Positions 46,026-54,737 of a stretch of 64,000 nt of DNA are shown here, one piece after another (positions within the stretch are counted from its first letter, which is position 1; every line of letters begins with the position of its first letter). The stretch comes from Polaromonas jejuensis NBRC 106434. GTDB taxonomy: Bacteria; Pseudomonadota; Gammaproteobacteria; Burkholderiales; Burkholderiaceae_C. Under the pieces are notes generated by a model. It did no database searches and was not told the DNA's origin. It saw only the letters and a list, made by a program, of their open reading frames with translations. Made by a program: the position numbers and the translations under genes. The stretch spans positions 1-64,000 of the forward strand of contig NZ_BCYO01000007.1 in NCBI RefSeq assembly GCF_001598235.1. The letters are read 5' to 3'.

Positions 46026-46805
46026 TCAGGCGTCCTGCTCGGGATTTTCGACCAGGTCGGCCAGAAAAGCTTCGTCGGTCGCGCTCAGCTGGCCGGCTCG
46101 CCGCGCCTGCCTCACCAGTTCGGGCCGCTGGCGCTGGGTCAGGGCCAGCCGCTGGTCACGTCGCCAGCGCTCGATATGGGCATGGTTGCCCGACATCAGG
46201 ATGGCCGGAACAGGCTCGCCGCGCCAGGCTTCCGGCCGGGTGTAGTGCGGACAGTCGAGCAGGCCGTCCAGCGCCGGGTTGAAGCTGTCCATCTGGTGGC
46301 TGCCTTCGTCATTCAGGACGCCGGGCTGCAAGCGGGCCACAGCATCCAGCAGGGCCATGGCGGCAAGCTCTCCGCCCGACAGGACGAAATCACCCAGGCT
46401 GATCTGCTGGTCGACATGGCGATCGATAAAACGCTGGTCCAGGCCCTCGTAGCGGCCGCAAATCAGCACCGCACCGCTGCCGGCGGACCAGCGCTCCACG
46501 CTGGCGTGATTCAAGGTCTGGCCTATGGGCGAAAACAGCACGGTGGGCACCTCGGCAGCGCCGCAAGCCAGCCGATCGGCTTTCAGATGCTCCAGGCAGC
46601 GCGCCAGTGGCTCGGCCATCATCACCATGCCCGGGCCACCGCCAAACGGCCGGTCGTCCACGCGGCGGTAGTTGCCCTCGGCAAAATCGCGGAGGTTCCA
46701 GAGTTTGACATCGACCAGGCCCGTTTCGTAGGCACGGCGGGTGACGCCGCTGATCAGAAACGGCGCAAAAAGCTCGGGAAACAGGGTGACGACATCGAAG
46801 CGCAT
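46026..46805 (-). CDS. trmD: tRNA (guanine-37-N1)-methyltransferase
   Basis: A 259-residue SPOUT methyltransferase starting MRFDVVTLFPELFAPFL. The trefoil-knot SAM site is seen in VLICGRYEGLDQRFIDRHVD and SLGDFVLSGGELAAMALLDA. It makes m1G37 in tRNAs reading CNN codons and is essential. The ATG at 46805 is the standard start. Third gene of the operon. Confidence 0.97.
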   Translation of the reverse strand: MRFDVVTLFPELFAPFLISGVTRRAYETGLVDVKLWNLRDFAEGNYRRVDDRPFGGGPGMVMMAEPLARCLEHLKADRLACGAAEVPTVLFSPIGQTLNHASVERWSAGSGAVLICGRYEGLDQRFIDRHVDQQISLGDFVLSGGELAAMALLDAVARLQPGVLNDEGSHQMDSFNPALDGLLDCPHYTRPEAWRGEPVPAILMSGNHAHIERWRRDQRLALTQRQRPELVRQARRAGQLSATDEAFLADLVENPEQDA

Positions 46806-46874
46806 GGGAAGGCTATTTTGCGCGCACAGATGAGGTACAGGCAAGCTCAGGCCATTCGCCCGAGGCTTGCTGCA

Positions 46875-47483
46875 TCAATAGTCGGGTTGCCAGTCGACGG
46901 TGATGCGCTTGCCGGCGAGATCCACGGCGTCGACGTAGGCCGAAACAAAGGGGATCATGCGTTCGGCCGGGGCGGTCGTGCCATCTTCCTGGCTGGCCGT
47001 GTATTCGACGCACAGCACCGACTGGGGGCCGGTCGCCATCAGGTCGCGCACGCAGCCCAGTGCCACGCCTTCACGGTTGACCACATCCAGGCCGATCAGG
47101 TCGACCCAGTAATACTCGTCTTTGGAGGCGGCCGGGAAACTGCTGCGTGGCAGAAATATCCGGGCACCCCGCAAGGCCTCGGCGGCGTTGCGGTCATCGA
47201 GGCCGCCGAACTTGGCGACCACCGAATCGGAATGGATTTTGGCCTCGTCCACGCTGAGCGAGACGGTGCCGGAAAATGCAGTGAAACCCACGCGGTATTT
47301 GGCGTCGGGTGCCTGCAAAAACCAGGATTTGGCCGAGAAAAGTGCTTCTGGATCGCTGCTGTGCGGCAGGATTTTCACCCAGCCTTTCACGCCCCAGGCA
47401 TCCAGAATGCGCCCGACCTCAACCGCGTCGTCAGGAAGGCTTGAAGGTGTCAAGACCGTGGACGGTTGAGAAGCGGGCAACAT
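46875..47483 (-). CDS. rimM: 16S rRNA processing protein RimM
   Basis: A 202-residue RimM. The N-terminal domain has VEVGRILDAWGVKGWVKILP and the PRC-barrel domain DEYYWVDLIGLDVVNREGVA. It binds S19 during 30S head maturation. The ATG at 47483 is preceded by an in-frame TTG. Second gene of the operon, 16 bases after rpsP. Confidence 0.95.
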   Translation of the reverse strand: MLPASQPSTVLTPSSLPDDAVEVGRILDAWGVKGWVKILPHSSDPEALFSAKSWFLQAPDAKYRVGFTAFSGTVSLSVDEAKIHSDSVVAKFGGLDDRNAAEALRGARIFLPRSSFPAASKDEYYWVDLIGLDVVNREGVALGCVRDLMATGPQSVLCVEYTASQEDGTTAPAERMIPFVSAYVDAVDLAGKRITVDWQPDY

Positions 47484-47499
47484 CAAGGCTTCTGAAAAA

Positions 47500-47751
47500 T
47501 CAGGCAGCCTTGGCGGCGTTCTGCTTGATCAGGCGCTCAACGGTGGGTGACGCCTGGGCGCCAACACCGACCCAGTGGGTCAAACGGTCTTGCGCAATGC
47601 GCAGGCCTTCTTCGCCACCCTTGGCAATCGGGTTGTAAAAACCGATGCGCTCGATGAAACGGCCGTCGCGGCGAACGCGCTTGTCAGCCACAACAATATT
47701 GAAAAATGGACGATGCTTGGAACCGCCGCGTGAAAGTCGGATGACGACCAT
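47500..47751 (-). CDS. rpsP: Ribosomal protein S16
   Basis: An 83-residue S16: [40 protein letters not shown] and [19 protein letters not shown]. It is needed for 30S assembly. First gene of the operon, about 100 bases downstream of a TATAAT box. Confidence 0.98.
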   Translation of the reverse strand: MVVIRLSRGGSKHRPFFNIVVADKRVRRDGRFIERIGFYNPIAKGGEEGLRIAQDRLTHWVGVGAQASPTVERLIKQNAAKAA

Positions 47752-47853
47752 GATTTATCCTTGGGTGGAGGAGTGAAAACACTCCAAATATTCCTGCAGC
47801 GCTTGAGACACACGACATGGCCACCCGGCCAGCGAAATGCTGCAAAGCCTGAC

Positions 47854-47882
47854 ATTATAGCCCGCCCTCTCGCTTTGCCCGA
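47854..47882 (-). promoter_or_regulatory. Promoter of the rpsP operon
   Basis: On the minus strand TCGGGC, 17 bases, TATAAT (47859-47854). The -10 is perfect, the -35 weak, and a GC-rich stretch follows the -10 as in stringently controlled ribosomal promoters. Confidence 0.55.
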
Positions 47883-47938
47883 AAATCTATTACGCTAGGG
47901 CCTGTTCACCCGACCTAACCCCTGAATTGCTGACCGAC

Positions 47939-48475
47939 ATGCCCCTCATCCGCCCCAGCCGCGACGAAGATATTCCCGCCATCACGGCCATTTACGCCCA
48001 CCATGTGCTCCACGGCACGGGTACCTTCGAGACCGAGCCGCCCAGCGTGGCCGACATGACGGCGCGCCGGGCCGATGTACTTTCCAAGGGCCTGCCCTAT
48101 CTGGTCGCCGAGCAGCACGGAAAGATTGCCGGCTTTGCTTACGGCAACTGGTTCAAGCCCCGTCCGGCTTACCGCTACTCGGTGGAGGACTCGATTTACC
48201 TTGCGCCCGAGCTGCACCGCCAGGGCCTGGGCCGTGCCCTGCTCGCCGAATTGCTGGCGCGCTGCGAGGCCGTGGGCATTCGCAAGGTGATGGCCATCGT
48301 GGGCGACTCCGCCAATGCCGGCTCCATCGGTGTGCATCGCGCCTTGGGCTTCACGCAGGTCGGCCTCATCGAGGCCTGCGGCTGGAAATTCGGCGCCTGG
48401 CGCGACATCGTCATCCTGCAAAAAACCCTCGGGCCGGGCGACACGCAGCCGCCCCTGGATCAGCCCGCCCCATAA
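47939..48475 (+). CDS. GNAT-family N-acetyltransferase (phosphinothricin-acetyltransferase-like)
   Basis: A 178-residue GNAT protein. It opens MPLIRPSRDEDIPAITAIYA; acetyl-CoA site residues lie in VEDSIYLAPELHRQGLGRAL and SIGVHRALGFTQVGLIEACG. Resembles PAT/YncA enzymes that acetylate phosphinothricin or methionine sulfoximine analogues. Divergent from the rpsP operon. A TTG four codons upstream is an alternative start. Confidence 0.85.
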   Translation: MPLIRPSRDEDIPAITAIYAHHVLHGTGTFETEPPSVADMTARRADVLSKGLPYLVAEQHGKIAGFAYGNWFKPRPAYRYSVEDSIYLAPELHRQGLGRALLAELLARCEAVGIRKVMAIVGDSANAGSIGVHRALGFTQVGLIEACGWKFGAWRDIVILQKTLGPGDTQPPLDQPAP

Positions 48476-48482
48476 CTCCCAC

Positions 48483-48941
48483 ATGCTTTTCCCCATGACA
48501 AAAAACAAAACGGCTGCCGCCTGGCTGGCCTTCATCGGCGGCCAGCTGGGGCTGCACCGCCTGTACCTGTTTGGCTGGCGCGACATGTGGGCCTGGATGC
48601 ACCCCATCGTCGCCGCGCTGGGCTGGTGGGGCGTGGAGCGCGTGAGACTTTACGGGCAGGACGACCAACTGGCCTGGGTGCTGATTCCACTGCTGGGTTT
48701 CACCCTCGCCGGCACCGCGCTGACCGCCATTTACTACGGCCTGATGGCGCCCGAAAAATGGAATGTCAAACACAATCGCAACGCGCCCGATGCGGTTGCG
48801 GGCCACACCAACTGGCTCACCATAGGCGCCATCGTGTTCGCCTTGCTGTTCGGAACCATTGCCTTGATGTCCAGCATTGTTTTCAGCTTCCAGCGCTACT
48901 TCGAGTACCAGGTCGAAGAAGCGCGCAAGATTTCACAGTAA
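48483..48941 (+). CDS. TM2-like small membrane protein
   Basis: A 152-residue protein with two to three membrane helices. The N-terminal part KNKTAAAWLAFIGGQLGLHR followed by LYLFGW fits TM2-domain proteins (helix, short turn with Gly and His-Arg, helix). The C-terminal helix is at about residues 108-135. Function unknown. It follows the GNAT gene after 7 bases, so the two are probably one transcript. ATG at 48495 is an alternative start. Confidence 0.65.
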   Translation: MLFPMTKNKTAAAWLAFIGGQLGLHRLYLFGWRDMWAWMHPIVAALGWWGVERVRLYGQDDQLAWVLIPLLGFTLAGTALTAIYYGLMAPEKWNVKHNRNAPDAVAGHTNWLTIGAIVFALLFGTIALMSSIVFSFQRYFEYQVEEARKISQ

Positions 48942-48945
48942 GGCC

Positions 48946-49187
48946 CCCACGGTCACGCACTGCGTGTCGCTCCCGAGGCCTTGCAGGCCGCGGCTCGCGA
49001 GACGCTTCGCCTCTGTCGCCCGTCCAAGCCTGAGCAGGCAGGCTTGGAGCCGCGGGCTCCAGCCCCTCGGGGGCCGCCCCCTCGAGGGGGGAACAAGCTA
49101 CACGCAGTGAGCTTGGACAGGGGTGGGCTAATTCACCGCCCCCTCGAGGGGGGAACAGGCTACACGCAGTGAGCCTGGACGGGGGTG
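48946..49187 (+). repeat. Compound GC-rich repeat cluster
   Basis: Begins with a diverged GGCCCCCACG unit with CACTGCGTG. It ends with two 62-bp-spaced copies (49074-49125 and 49136-49187) of CCGCCCCCTCGAGGGGGG, then GCTACACGCAGTGAGC and TGGAC. CCCCCTCGAGGGGG and GCTACACGCAGTGAGC are each palindromic or nearly so. Intergenic, between the TM2-like gene and the 3' end of pit. Confidence 0.75.
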
Positions 49188-49189
49188 CT

Positions 49190-50200
49190 TCAAAAGATCT
49201 GCAGGCTGAGCCAGTAGCCAACCGCCGCCACGAAGGCGGAGGCGGGAATGGTGAGAATCCAGGCCCAGACGATGTTGCCGGCCACGCCCCAGCGCACGGC
49301 CGAGGCGCGCTGGGTCGACCCCACGCCCACGATGGCGCCGGTGATGGTGTGGGTGGTCGACACCGGAATGCCCAGCCCGGTCGCCAAAAACAATGTCAAC
49401 GCGCCGCCGGTTTCGGCACAGAAACCGCCCACGGGCTTGAGCTTGGTGATTTTCTGGCCCATGGTTTTGACGATGCGCCAGCCGCCAAACATGGTGCCGG
49501 CCGCAATCGCCGTGTAGCAGCTGACAATTGTCCAGGTGGGGGGTGATGCGTCGCCGGCCGAGGCATAACCGGTGGCAATCAGCAGCATCCAGATGATGCC
49601 AATGGTTTTCTGCGCATCGTTGCCGCCGTGGCCCAGGCTGTAGGCGCCGGCCGACACCAGCTGCAGGCGGCGAAACCAGCGGTCGACTTTCGAGGGCGTG
49701 GCGCGCCGGCAGACCCAGGCCACCAAAAACATCATCAGGGAGCCCAGCAGAAAACCCAGCAGCGGGGATATGAAAATAAAGGCCACCGTCTTCAAAATGC
49801 CGCCCGACACCAGCGCATGGGCACCGGCCTTGGCAATCACGGCGCCCACAATGCCGCCTATCAGGGCATGTGAGGAACTGCTCGGAATGCCGTAATACCA
49901 GGTCACCAGGTTCCAGGTGATGGCGCCCGTCAGCGCGCCAAACACCACATGGGTATCGACCACGCCGGGCTGGACAATGCCCTTGCCCACGGTGGCGGCC
50001 ACGCTCAGGTGGAAGATAAAGAGGGCGATCAGATTGAAGATGGCGGCAAACACCACGGCCTGTGCCGGCTTGAGCACGCCGGTGGACACCACCGTGGCAA
50101 TCGAATTGGCCGCATCGTGAAAGCCATTCATGAAGTCAAAGGCAATGGCCAGAAACACCAGCAGCGCGACGACCCACAGGGCCGTTTGTACGGTTTGCAT
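49190..50200 (-). CDS. pit: Low-affinity inorganic phosphate transporter (PiT family)
   Basis: A 336-residue membrane transporter with about nine or ten helices. The duplicated PiT signature is present: FDFMNGFHDAANSIATVVST in the N-half and LGHGGNDAQKTIGIIWMLLI in the C-half. It takes up metal-phosphate complexes with protons. The ATG at 50200 gives the usual N-terminus. The DUF47 protein encoded 17 bases upstream is its normal partner. Confidence 0.93.
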   Translation of the reverse strand: MQTVQTALWVVALLVFLAIAFDFMNGFHDAANSIATVVSTGVLKPAQAVVFAAIFNLIALFIFHLSVAATVGKGIVQPGVVDTHVVFGALTGAITWNLVTWYYGIPSSSSHALIGGIVGAVIAKAGAHALVSGGILKTVAFIFISPLLGFLLGSLMMFLVAWVCRRATPSKVDRWFRRLQLVSAGAYSLGHGGNDAQKTIGIIWMLLIATGYASAGDASPPTWTIVSCYTAIAAGTMFGGWRIVKTMGQKITKLKPVGGFCAETGGALTLFLATGLGIPVSTTHTITGAIVGVGSTQRASAVRWGVAGNIVWAWILTIPASAFVAAVGYWLSLQIF

Positions 50201-50216
50201 GGGAAGTAACCGCTGA

Positions 50217-50864
50217 TCAGGAGTGCTCGAGGACAATGCCCTCGATCAGATTGGCCACATCCTCGCACTTGTCGGTGATGGTCTCCAGCAACTCATAGAC
50301 CGCCTTGAGCTTGATGATCTCCCGCACATCGGGCTCTTCACGAAACAGCCGGCTCATGGCCGAACGCATGACGCGGTCGGCATCGGATTCGAGCTTGTCG
50401 ATTTCTTCACAGGTCTTGAGTGCGGCCTCGGCGGTGGCGGCATCGCTGACTTTTTCAATCAACGCCACGGCATCTTTCAGCCGCTCGCAGCATTTCACGC
50501 TCAAATCAGTGAGACGCACGATGTCGTCGGTCATGTGACGCACGTCGTAGAGCGCCATGGTTTCGGCGGAATCCTGGATCAGGTCGGCCACATCGTCCAT
50601 GGTGTTGATGAGCTGATGGATCTGGTCGCGGTCTATCGGCGTGATGAAGGTCTTGTGCAGCGCGCGGTTGACCTCTTGCGTGATGCGGTCAGCGGCATGC
50701 TCGGCGTTGTCGACCTCGCGGTTGAACGATTCGCGCTTTTGCACGTCGCTGTAGTTGCTCACCAGCCTGGAGAAGGCATGGGCAGCCTCCACGATGCAAC
50801 TGGCATGCTGGTTGAACATCACGAAAAAATTGGCTTCGCGCGGCAGCAATTTGCCAAACAGCAT
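50217..50864 (-). CDS. DUF47/PhoU-like partner of Pit
   Basis: A 215-residue all-helical protein of the DUF47 (PhoU-related) family. It starts MLFGKLLPREANFFVMFNQH and has acidic metal-binding helices typical of PhoU folds (FNREVDNAEHAADRITQEVN; DELESDADRVM-like KLESDADRVMRSAM). Such genes almost always precede pit and are thought to control it. Same strand, 17 bases before pit. Confidence 0.9.
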   Translation of the reverse strand: MLFGKLLPREANFFVMFNQHASCIVEAAHAFSRLVSNYSDVQKRESFNREVDNAEHAADRITQEVNRALHKTFITPIDRDQIHQLINTMDDVADLIQDSAETMALYDVRHMTDDIVRLTDLSVKCCERLKDAVALIEKVSDAATAEAALKTCEEIDKLESDADRVMRSAMSRLFREEPDVREIIKLKAVYELLETITDKCEDVANLIEGIVLEHS

Positions 50865-50964
50865 GGGGGAATCCTCGGGGAATAGGTCAGAATTTGACGT
50901 TTTGAAACAGCGGGGAGTTTAACCGCGAAGACTTTTCGGGCCGCCAGGCCGCCGCGCGCAGCGC

Positions 50965-51927
50965 TCAGGCGGCCTGCCCCACCAGCAGCAACACCAGCGT
51001 CAAGGTCAGCAGTGCCAGCGCGGTGGACACGACCACGCTGGCGGTCACCAGCTCTTCGGCCACCTTGTAGCGCTGGGAGAACAAAAACACATTCGCGCCA
51101 ATCGGCAGCGCTGAAGCCACCACCATCACCGTCATCGGCAGTCCGCGCACGTCCAGCAGGCGGCACAGGCCAAACACCAGCAGCGGATGCAGCAGGTTTT
51201 TCACGCTGGCCAGCGCCAGCGCCTGGCGCCAGTGCCGACCGACCGGCGTGTTGGCCAGCGTCACCCCCACCAGTACCAGCGCCAGCGGGCCGAAGGCATG
51301 GGCCAGCAGTTCCAGCGGCTTGTCTATCACCTCGGGCAGCGCCAGCCCGGTCTGCGCAAACAGCAGGCCGGCGATGATGGGCAAAGGCACGGGATGCAAG
51401 AGCGCGTTTTTCACGGCCATCAGCACGGTGGCCACCGGATGGCGGGACGCGCTGCCCAACTCGCTGGATGCGCCCTGCTTCTGCTCATGGGCCACGGCCA
51501 GCTCCAGCACCACCGTGGCGCTGGTCAGCAGCACCAGCGAATGCACGGAGACCAGCGTGAACAGCGTCACCAGGCCTTGCGGGCCATACATCAGGCCAAT
51601 CAGCGCGATGCCTATCATCACGGTGTTGGAAAAGGTGTTGGCCAGCGCCAGCACGGCGGCGCGGCGGTTAAAGCCCTGCACCAGCAGGGTGCCGGTGAAC
51701 AGGATGATGACGGCCAGGAAATAGGCCGCCACCGGTTTGAAGTCAAGCTGCTCGATGCGCACCTGGCTCATGGTGCGAAACAGCAGCGCCGGCGTGAGCA
51801 GCAAAAAGACCAGGTTTGACAGATCTTTTATGGCTGAAGCCCTTATCCAGCCTGCGCGACCAGCTATGAAACCTGCAGCAATCAAAAAAACAACCGGGAG
51901 CAGGGACACAAAGACGAGCTGGTTCAT
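50965..51927 (-). CDS. AEC-family transporter (auxin efflux carrier/malonate permease type)
   Basis: A 320-residue protein with about ten membrane helices arranged as two inverted halves. Typical segments: FVSLLPVVFLIAAGFIAGRA at the start and ALPIGANVFLFSQRYKVAEE in the last third. Bacterial members carry organic acids such as malonate, but the substrate here is unknown. Residues about 15-36 are encoded by a copy of the dispersed repeat, without breaking the frame. Confidence 0.82.
   Translation of the reverse strand: MNQLVFVSLLPVVFLIAAGFIAGRAGWIRASAIKDLSNLVFLLLTPALLFRTMSQVRIEQLDFKPVAAYFLAVIILFTGTLLVQGFNRRAAVLALANTFSNTVMIGIALIGLMYGPQGLVTLFTLVSVHSLVLLTSATVVLELAVAHEQKQGASSELGSASRHPVATVLMAVKNALLHPVPLPIIAGLLFAQTGLALPEVIDKPLELLAHAFGPLALVLVGVTLANTPVGRHWRQALALASVKNLLHPLLVFGLCRLLDVRGLPMTVMVVASALPIGANVFLFSQRYKVAEELVTASVVVSTALALLTLTLVLLLVGQAA
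51820..51884 (-). repeat. Dispersed element, copy in frame inside the AEC gene
   Basis: On the minus strand TTGCTGCAGGTTTCATAGC, TGGTCGCGC, a spacer and AAGGGCTTCAGCC, then GATCT. Order and spacing are those of the element. It encodes most of the first membrane helix and loop of the carrier. Confidence 0.65.
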
Positions 51928-51998
51928 CGCGCAATCTTAGCGTGCGCCCCGTTAAGCTCGCCTTGGCCTTGCTCTCCCGGCGTTCAATCATCGGGCGC

Positions 51999-54125
51999 TT
52001 AAAAAGCGACCTGCAGTCCCAGCTTCAGGCTGCGGCCCGGCAGGGGTGCCTTCGGAAATGCCGTGGTGGTCAGCACCGAGGCGGCGCTGTAGGCCAGCTG
52101 GTTGGTCAGGTTGTCCACCTTCGCATACCAGAGCAGGCTGGAAGCGCCCGCCTTCATGCGATAGGTCGTTGCCAGGTTCCACAGCGTGTAGGCCGAGGTG
52201 GCGCGCTGGCCGGCCGCCACGCGGTTCTGCGCCAACGAATGGTCAAAACCGACACTGCTGCCCCAGGGCCCGCTCGCCCACAGCAGGCTGGCGCCCAGCC
52301 GCATCGGCGCGATCCGCGGCAGCGGCTGGCCGTTGCTGAGGTTGGTGGCGCGCACCACATCGCCGCGCAGCGCCAGGTCCAGGCTGGAAGCGCCTTCGAT
52401 CAGCCGGATGTTGCCGCTGGCTTCCAGGCCCACAAAGCGGGCACGCACACCGGTATAGGCGAATTCGGGCAGTATCTTGCTGTCCGGATTGACATCGACC
52501 GGATTGAGCGTGCCATCTTCCTGGTCGCGGGTATTGCCCGTGGCCAGCAGGCCGATGTAGTTCCTGAAGCGGTGCACATAAGCGTTGGCGGCAAAGCGAT
52601 GGGCGCCGGATTTCCAGCTGGCACCCACATCAAGACTGGTGGACTTTTCCTTGTCCAAAGTCGCATCGCCGGTTTCCCAGGCCTTGGTGGCTACGTGCGG
52701 GCCCTGGGCGAAGAGCTCGTAGTCCTTGGGCGCCCGCTCGGTGTAAGCCAGGTTGGTCGTGAACTGCCAGCCGGGCGCCGCATTCCACAAAGCGCCCAGC
52801 GCGTAGCTGTGGGGCGTGAAATCGCGCGTGGCGGGCGTAAACCGCGCCACCAGCGGGTTGCCAAACGACTCGACCTTGACCGACTCCAGCCGTCCGCCAA
52901 AACTGAGCTTTCCCCAGCCTGTCGCGTATTCCTCATAGGCAAACAAGGCGTTTTGCCCGGTCCGGCTGTGAGGTGCAAAAGCTTCGGCGCCATCCGCCGA
53001 GAAGCGGTTGTTTTCCGCCTGGAAACCGATCAGGCCGTCCAGATTGCCGAAGCGGGCATGACGCGCCTCCAGCCGGAAATCGCTGCCCTTGTTCTTGAAC
53101 ACCGTGCCGGGGTTGGCCCCTTCAAATTCGGTGTGCCTGTAATCGGTATGGCTGAGCTGCCCCTTGATGCTCTGGATGGCACCGCCCAGATTGCGCACCT
53201 CGCCCTCCAGCGCCACGCGATCAGACTTCATGTCAATGGTCACATCGTCTTCGGCCACCGTGCCGTAGTTGCTGCGGTAGGTGCTGACCGACGCGCCCAG
53301 GTAGCCCTGGTCAAAGAACACCGAGCCGCCCACCGCGCCGCCATGGACCTTGCTGGCCGAGTTGCAGATGCGGGAGGTGACAGTGTCCACGCCGCCTTTG
53401 GTGCAAGCCAGGTCGACCGGCACCTTGACATCGCCGGTCTCGCGGTTGAACACATCCACATGCAGGGCGTAGCGGTCATTGCCGCCCTCCAGCAGAGCGC
53501 CGGCACTTTTTTCGCGGTTGCCGCTCGCCAGGCCCAGATCCACCTTGCCGCCCACGCCGCCCTTCGCATCGAACAAGGCCTCGCGCGGAATGCGGTTATC
53601 GATCACATTGACCACACCACCCACCGCACTGCCGCCGTAGAGCAAGGCCCCGGGCCCGCGCAGGACCTCGATGCGCTCGATGCTGATCGGGTCGGCCGTG
53701 ACCGAATGGTCGTAGCTCAGGCTGGAGGCGTCCAGCGTGGCGCCGCCGTTGCCCAGTATGCGGATGCGGTCACCATCCAGGCCGCGGATGATGGGCCGGC
53801 TGGCGTTCGGCCCGAAATAGGTGCTGCTCACGCCCGGCACGCCGTCCAGCGTTTCACCCAGCGTGGTCTTGGAACGCAACAGCAGTCCCGTCCCCGAATA
53901 CTGGGCGGCAGGTGCTATTAAATCAGTAGCACCCAGCGGGTTGCCGGTGATGGTGACTTCCTTCAGGCTGGGGACCGGCGCTGGTGTTTCCTGCGCGCCG
54001 GCTGTGCCGGCCTGCAGCACTGCCGAAGCGCACAAGGCCATCGCAGCCTGCCGGCCGGCATGCCGTGAAAACCGGGCAGGGCCAAACGGGGTGCGGGATG
54101 CACCGTTCAAAAGGGGTGGGTTCAT
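51999..54125 (-). CDS. TonB-dependent outer-membrane receptor, probably for zinc (ZnuD-like)
   Basis: A 708-residue receptor. A signal peptide ends near residue 45 (AGTAGAQ), then a TonB box-like KEVTITG, the plug (LGETLDGVPGVSSTYFGPNA; RPIIRGLDGDRIRILGNGGA; IERIEVLRGPGALLYGGSAV) and a beta-barrel ending in GLQVAF with the terminal Phe. The plug and TonB box resemble ZnuD-type zinc receptors. Location at the end of the zur-headed transcript supports zinc or another metal complex as substrate. In the plug's N-terminal part, ATDLIAPAAQ is encoded within a partial dispersed repeat. Confidence 0.85.
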   Translation of the reverse strand: MNPPLLNGASRTPFGPARFSRHAGRQAAMALCASAVLQAGTAGAQETPAPVPSLKEVTITGNPLGATDLIAPAAQYSGTGLLLRSKTTLGETLDGVPGVSSTYFGPNASRPIIRGLDGDRIRILGNGGATLDASSLSYDHSVTADPISIERIEVLRGPGALLYGGSAVGGVVNVIDNRIPREALFDAKGGVGGKVDLGLASGNREKSAGALLEGGNDRYALHVDVFNRETGDVKVPVDLACTKGGVDTVTSRICNSASKVHGGAVGGSVFFDQGYLGASVSTYRSNYGTVAEDDVTIDMKSDRVALEGEVRNLGGAIQSIKGQLSHTDYRHTEFEGANPGTVFKNKGSDFRLEARHARFGNLDGLIGFQAENNRFSADGAEAFAPHSRTGQNALFAYEEYATGWGKLSFGGRLESVKVESFGNPLVARFTPATRDFTPHSYALGALWNAAPGWQFTTNLAYTERAPKDYELFAQGPHVATKAWETGDATLDKEKSTSLDVGASWKSGAHRFAANAYVHRFRNYIGLLATGNTRDQEDGTLNPVDVNPDSKILPEFAYTGVRARFVGLEASGNIRLIEGASSLDLALRGDVVRATNLSNGQPLPRIAPMRLGASLLWASGPWGSSVGFDHSLAQNRVAAGQRATSAYTLWNLATTYRMKAGASSLLWYAKVDNLTNQLAYSAASVLTTTAFPKAPLPGRSLKLGLQVAF
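53905..53935 (-). repeat. Partial dispersed element inside the TonB receptor gene
   Basis: On the minus strand GGTGCTACTGATTTAATAGC is followed by ACCTGCCGCCC. Left stem and core only, in frame, between TonB box and plug. Confidence 0.6.
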
Positions 54126-54311
54126 GATGACTTCTTAGAATTTTGAATAGGGCCTCCCACGCTTTTGGCCACGCCGCTCTTTGAGAACACGGCGTGTCAT
54201 GCACAGCCCCCGTGGGGGTCTGTTTCGTCTGGGAAGGCCCGGCGTCGAAAAGGCAAGGCTGCGCCCCGGCCGTGCGGCCGATGCAGCGCTACCTCAGGAG
54301 ATTCAGGGGAT
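54126..54311. repeat. Intergenic stretch with a degenerate GC-rich repeat
   Basis: GGCCTCCCACGCTTTT, then CAGCCCCCGTGGGGG and CTGGGAAGGCCCGGCGTCG, in the order of the GC-rich repeat unit but with many changes. It separates the TonB receptor from the His-rich gene. Confidence 0.5.
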
Positions 54312-54737
54312 TCAGCGAGTCAGGGGCGGGCCGCGGGCGTCAAACAGCGCCGCCCAGCGGGCGAGTGCTTCGCCCTGGGAGATGGCCAGAACAAACGACG
54401 AGAGCGCCATGGGCAGGCTCAATGCCGTCACGGCAGGCGCTGCGCTGCCATGGCTGGCCTGGTCAAACAGGCGGCAATCCGAGTCGCCGTCATGCGAGGA
54501 AAAAAGCGACGCCAGCCAACTATCGCCATGGTCAGCGTCGGCGGCGTCGGAATGGTCGTCGTCGTGAACATGCGGGTGTCCATGCCCGCTGCCGTGCAGA
54601 TGCGCCTGCGGCCCATGCACCACGCCATGCATCAGGCCCAGGATTTGCGCCGCCAGGAGCGCGAACACCAGCAGCCACGCCAAAGAGCTGGCCGGCGGGC
54701 GCGGCAGCCGCCTCATGCCCTCAGCACCGACGATCAC
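54312..54737 (-). CDS. His-rich DUF2946-like exported protein
   Basis: A 141-residue protein. A hydrophobic N-terminal segment (SLAWLLVFALLAAQILGLMH) is followed by a His/Asp-rich metal-binding stretch (HLHGSGHGHPHVHDDDHSD), then a Cys (DSDCRLFDQASHG) and a terminal FDARGPP, which fits DUF2946-like proteins found in metal-related loci. It likely binds zinc in the periplasm or hands it to the neighbouring transporters. The first ATG overlaps the stop of the DUF3299 gene (ATGA). Confidence 0.72.
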   Translation of the reverse strand: MIVGAEGMRRLPRPPASSLAWLLVFALLAAQILGLMHGVVHGPQAHLHGSGHGHPHVHDDDHSDAADADHGDSWLASLFSSHDGDSDCRLFDQASHGSAAPAVTALSLPMALSSFVLAISQGEALARWAALFDARGPPLTR

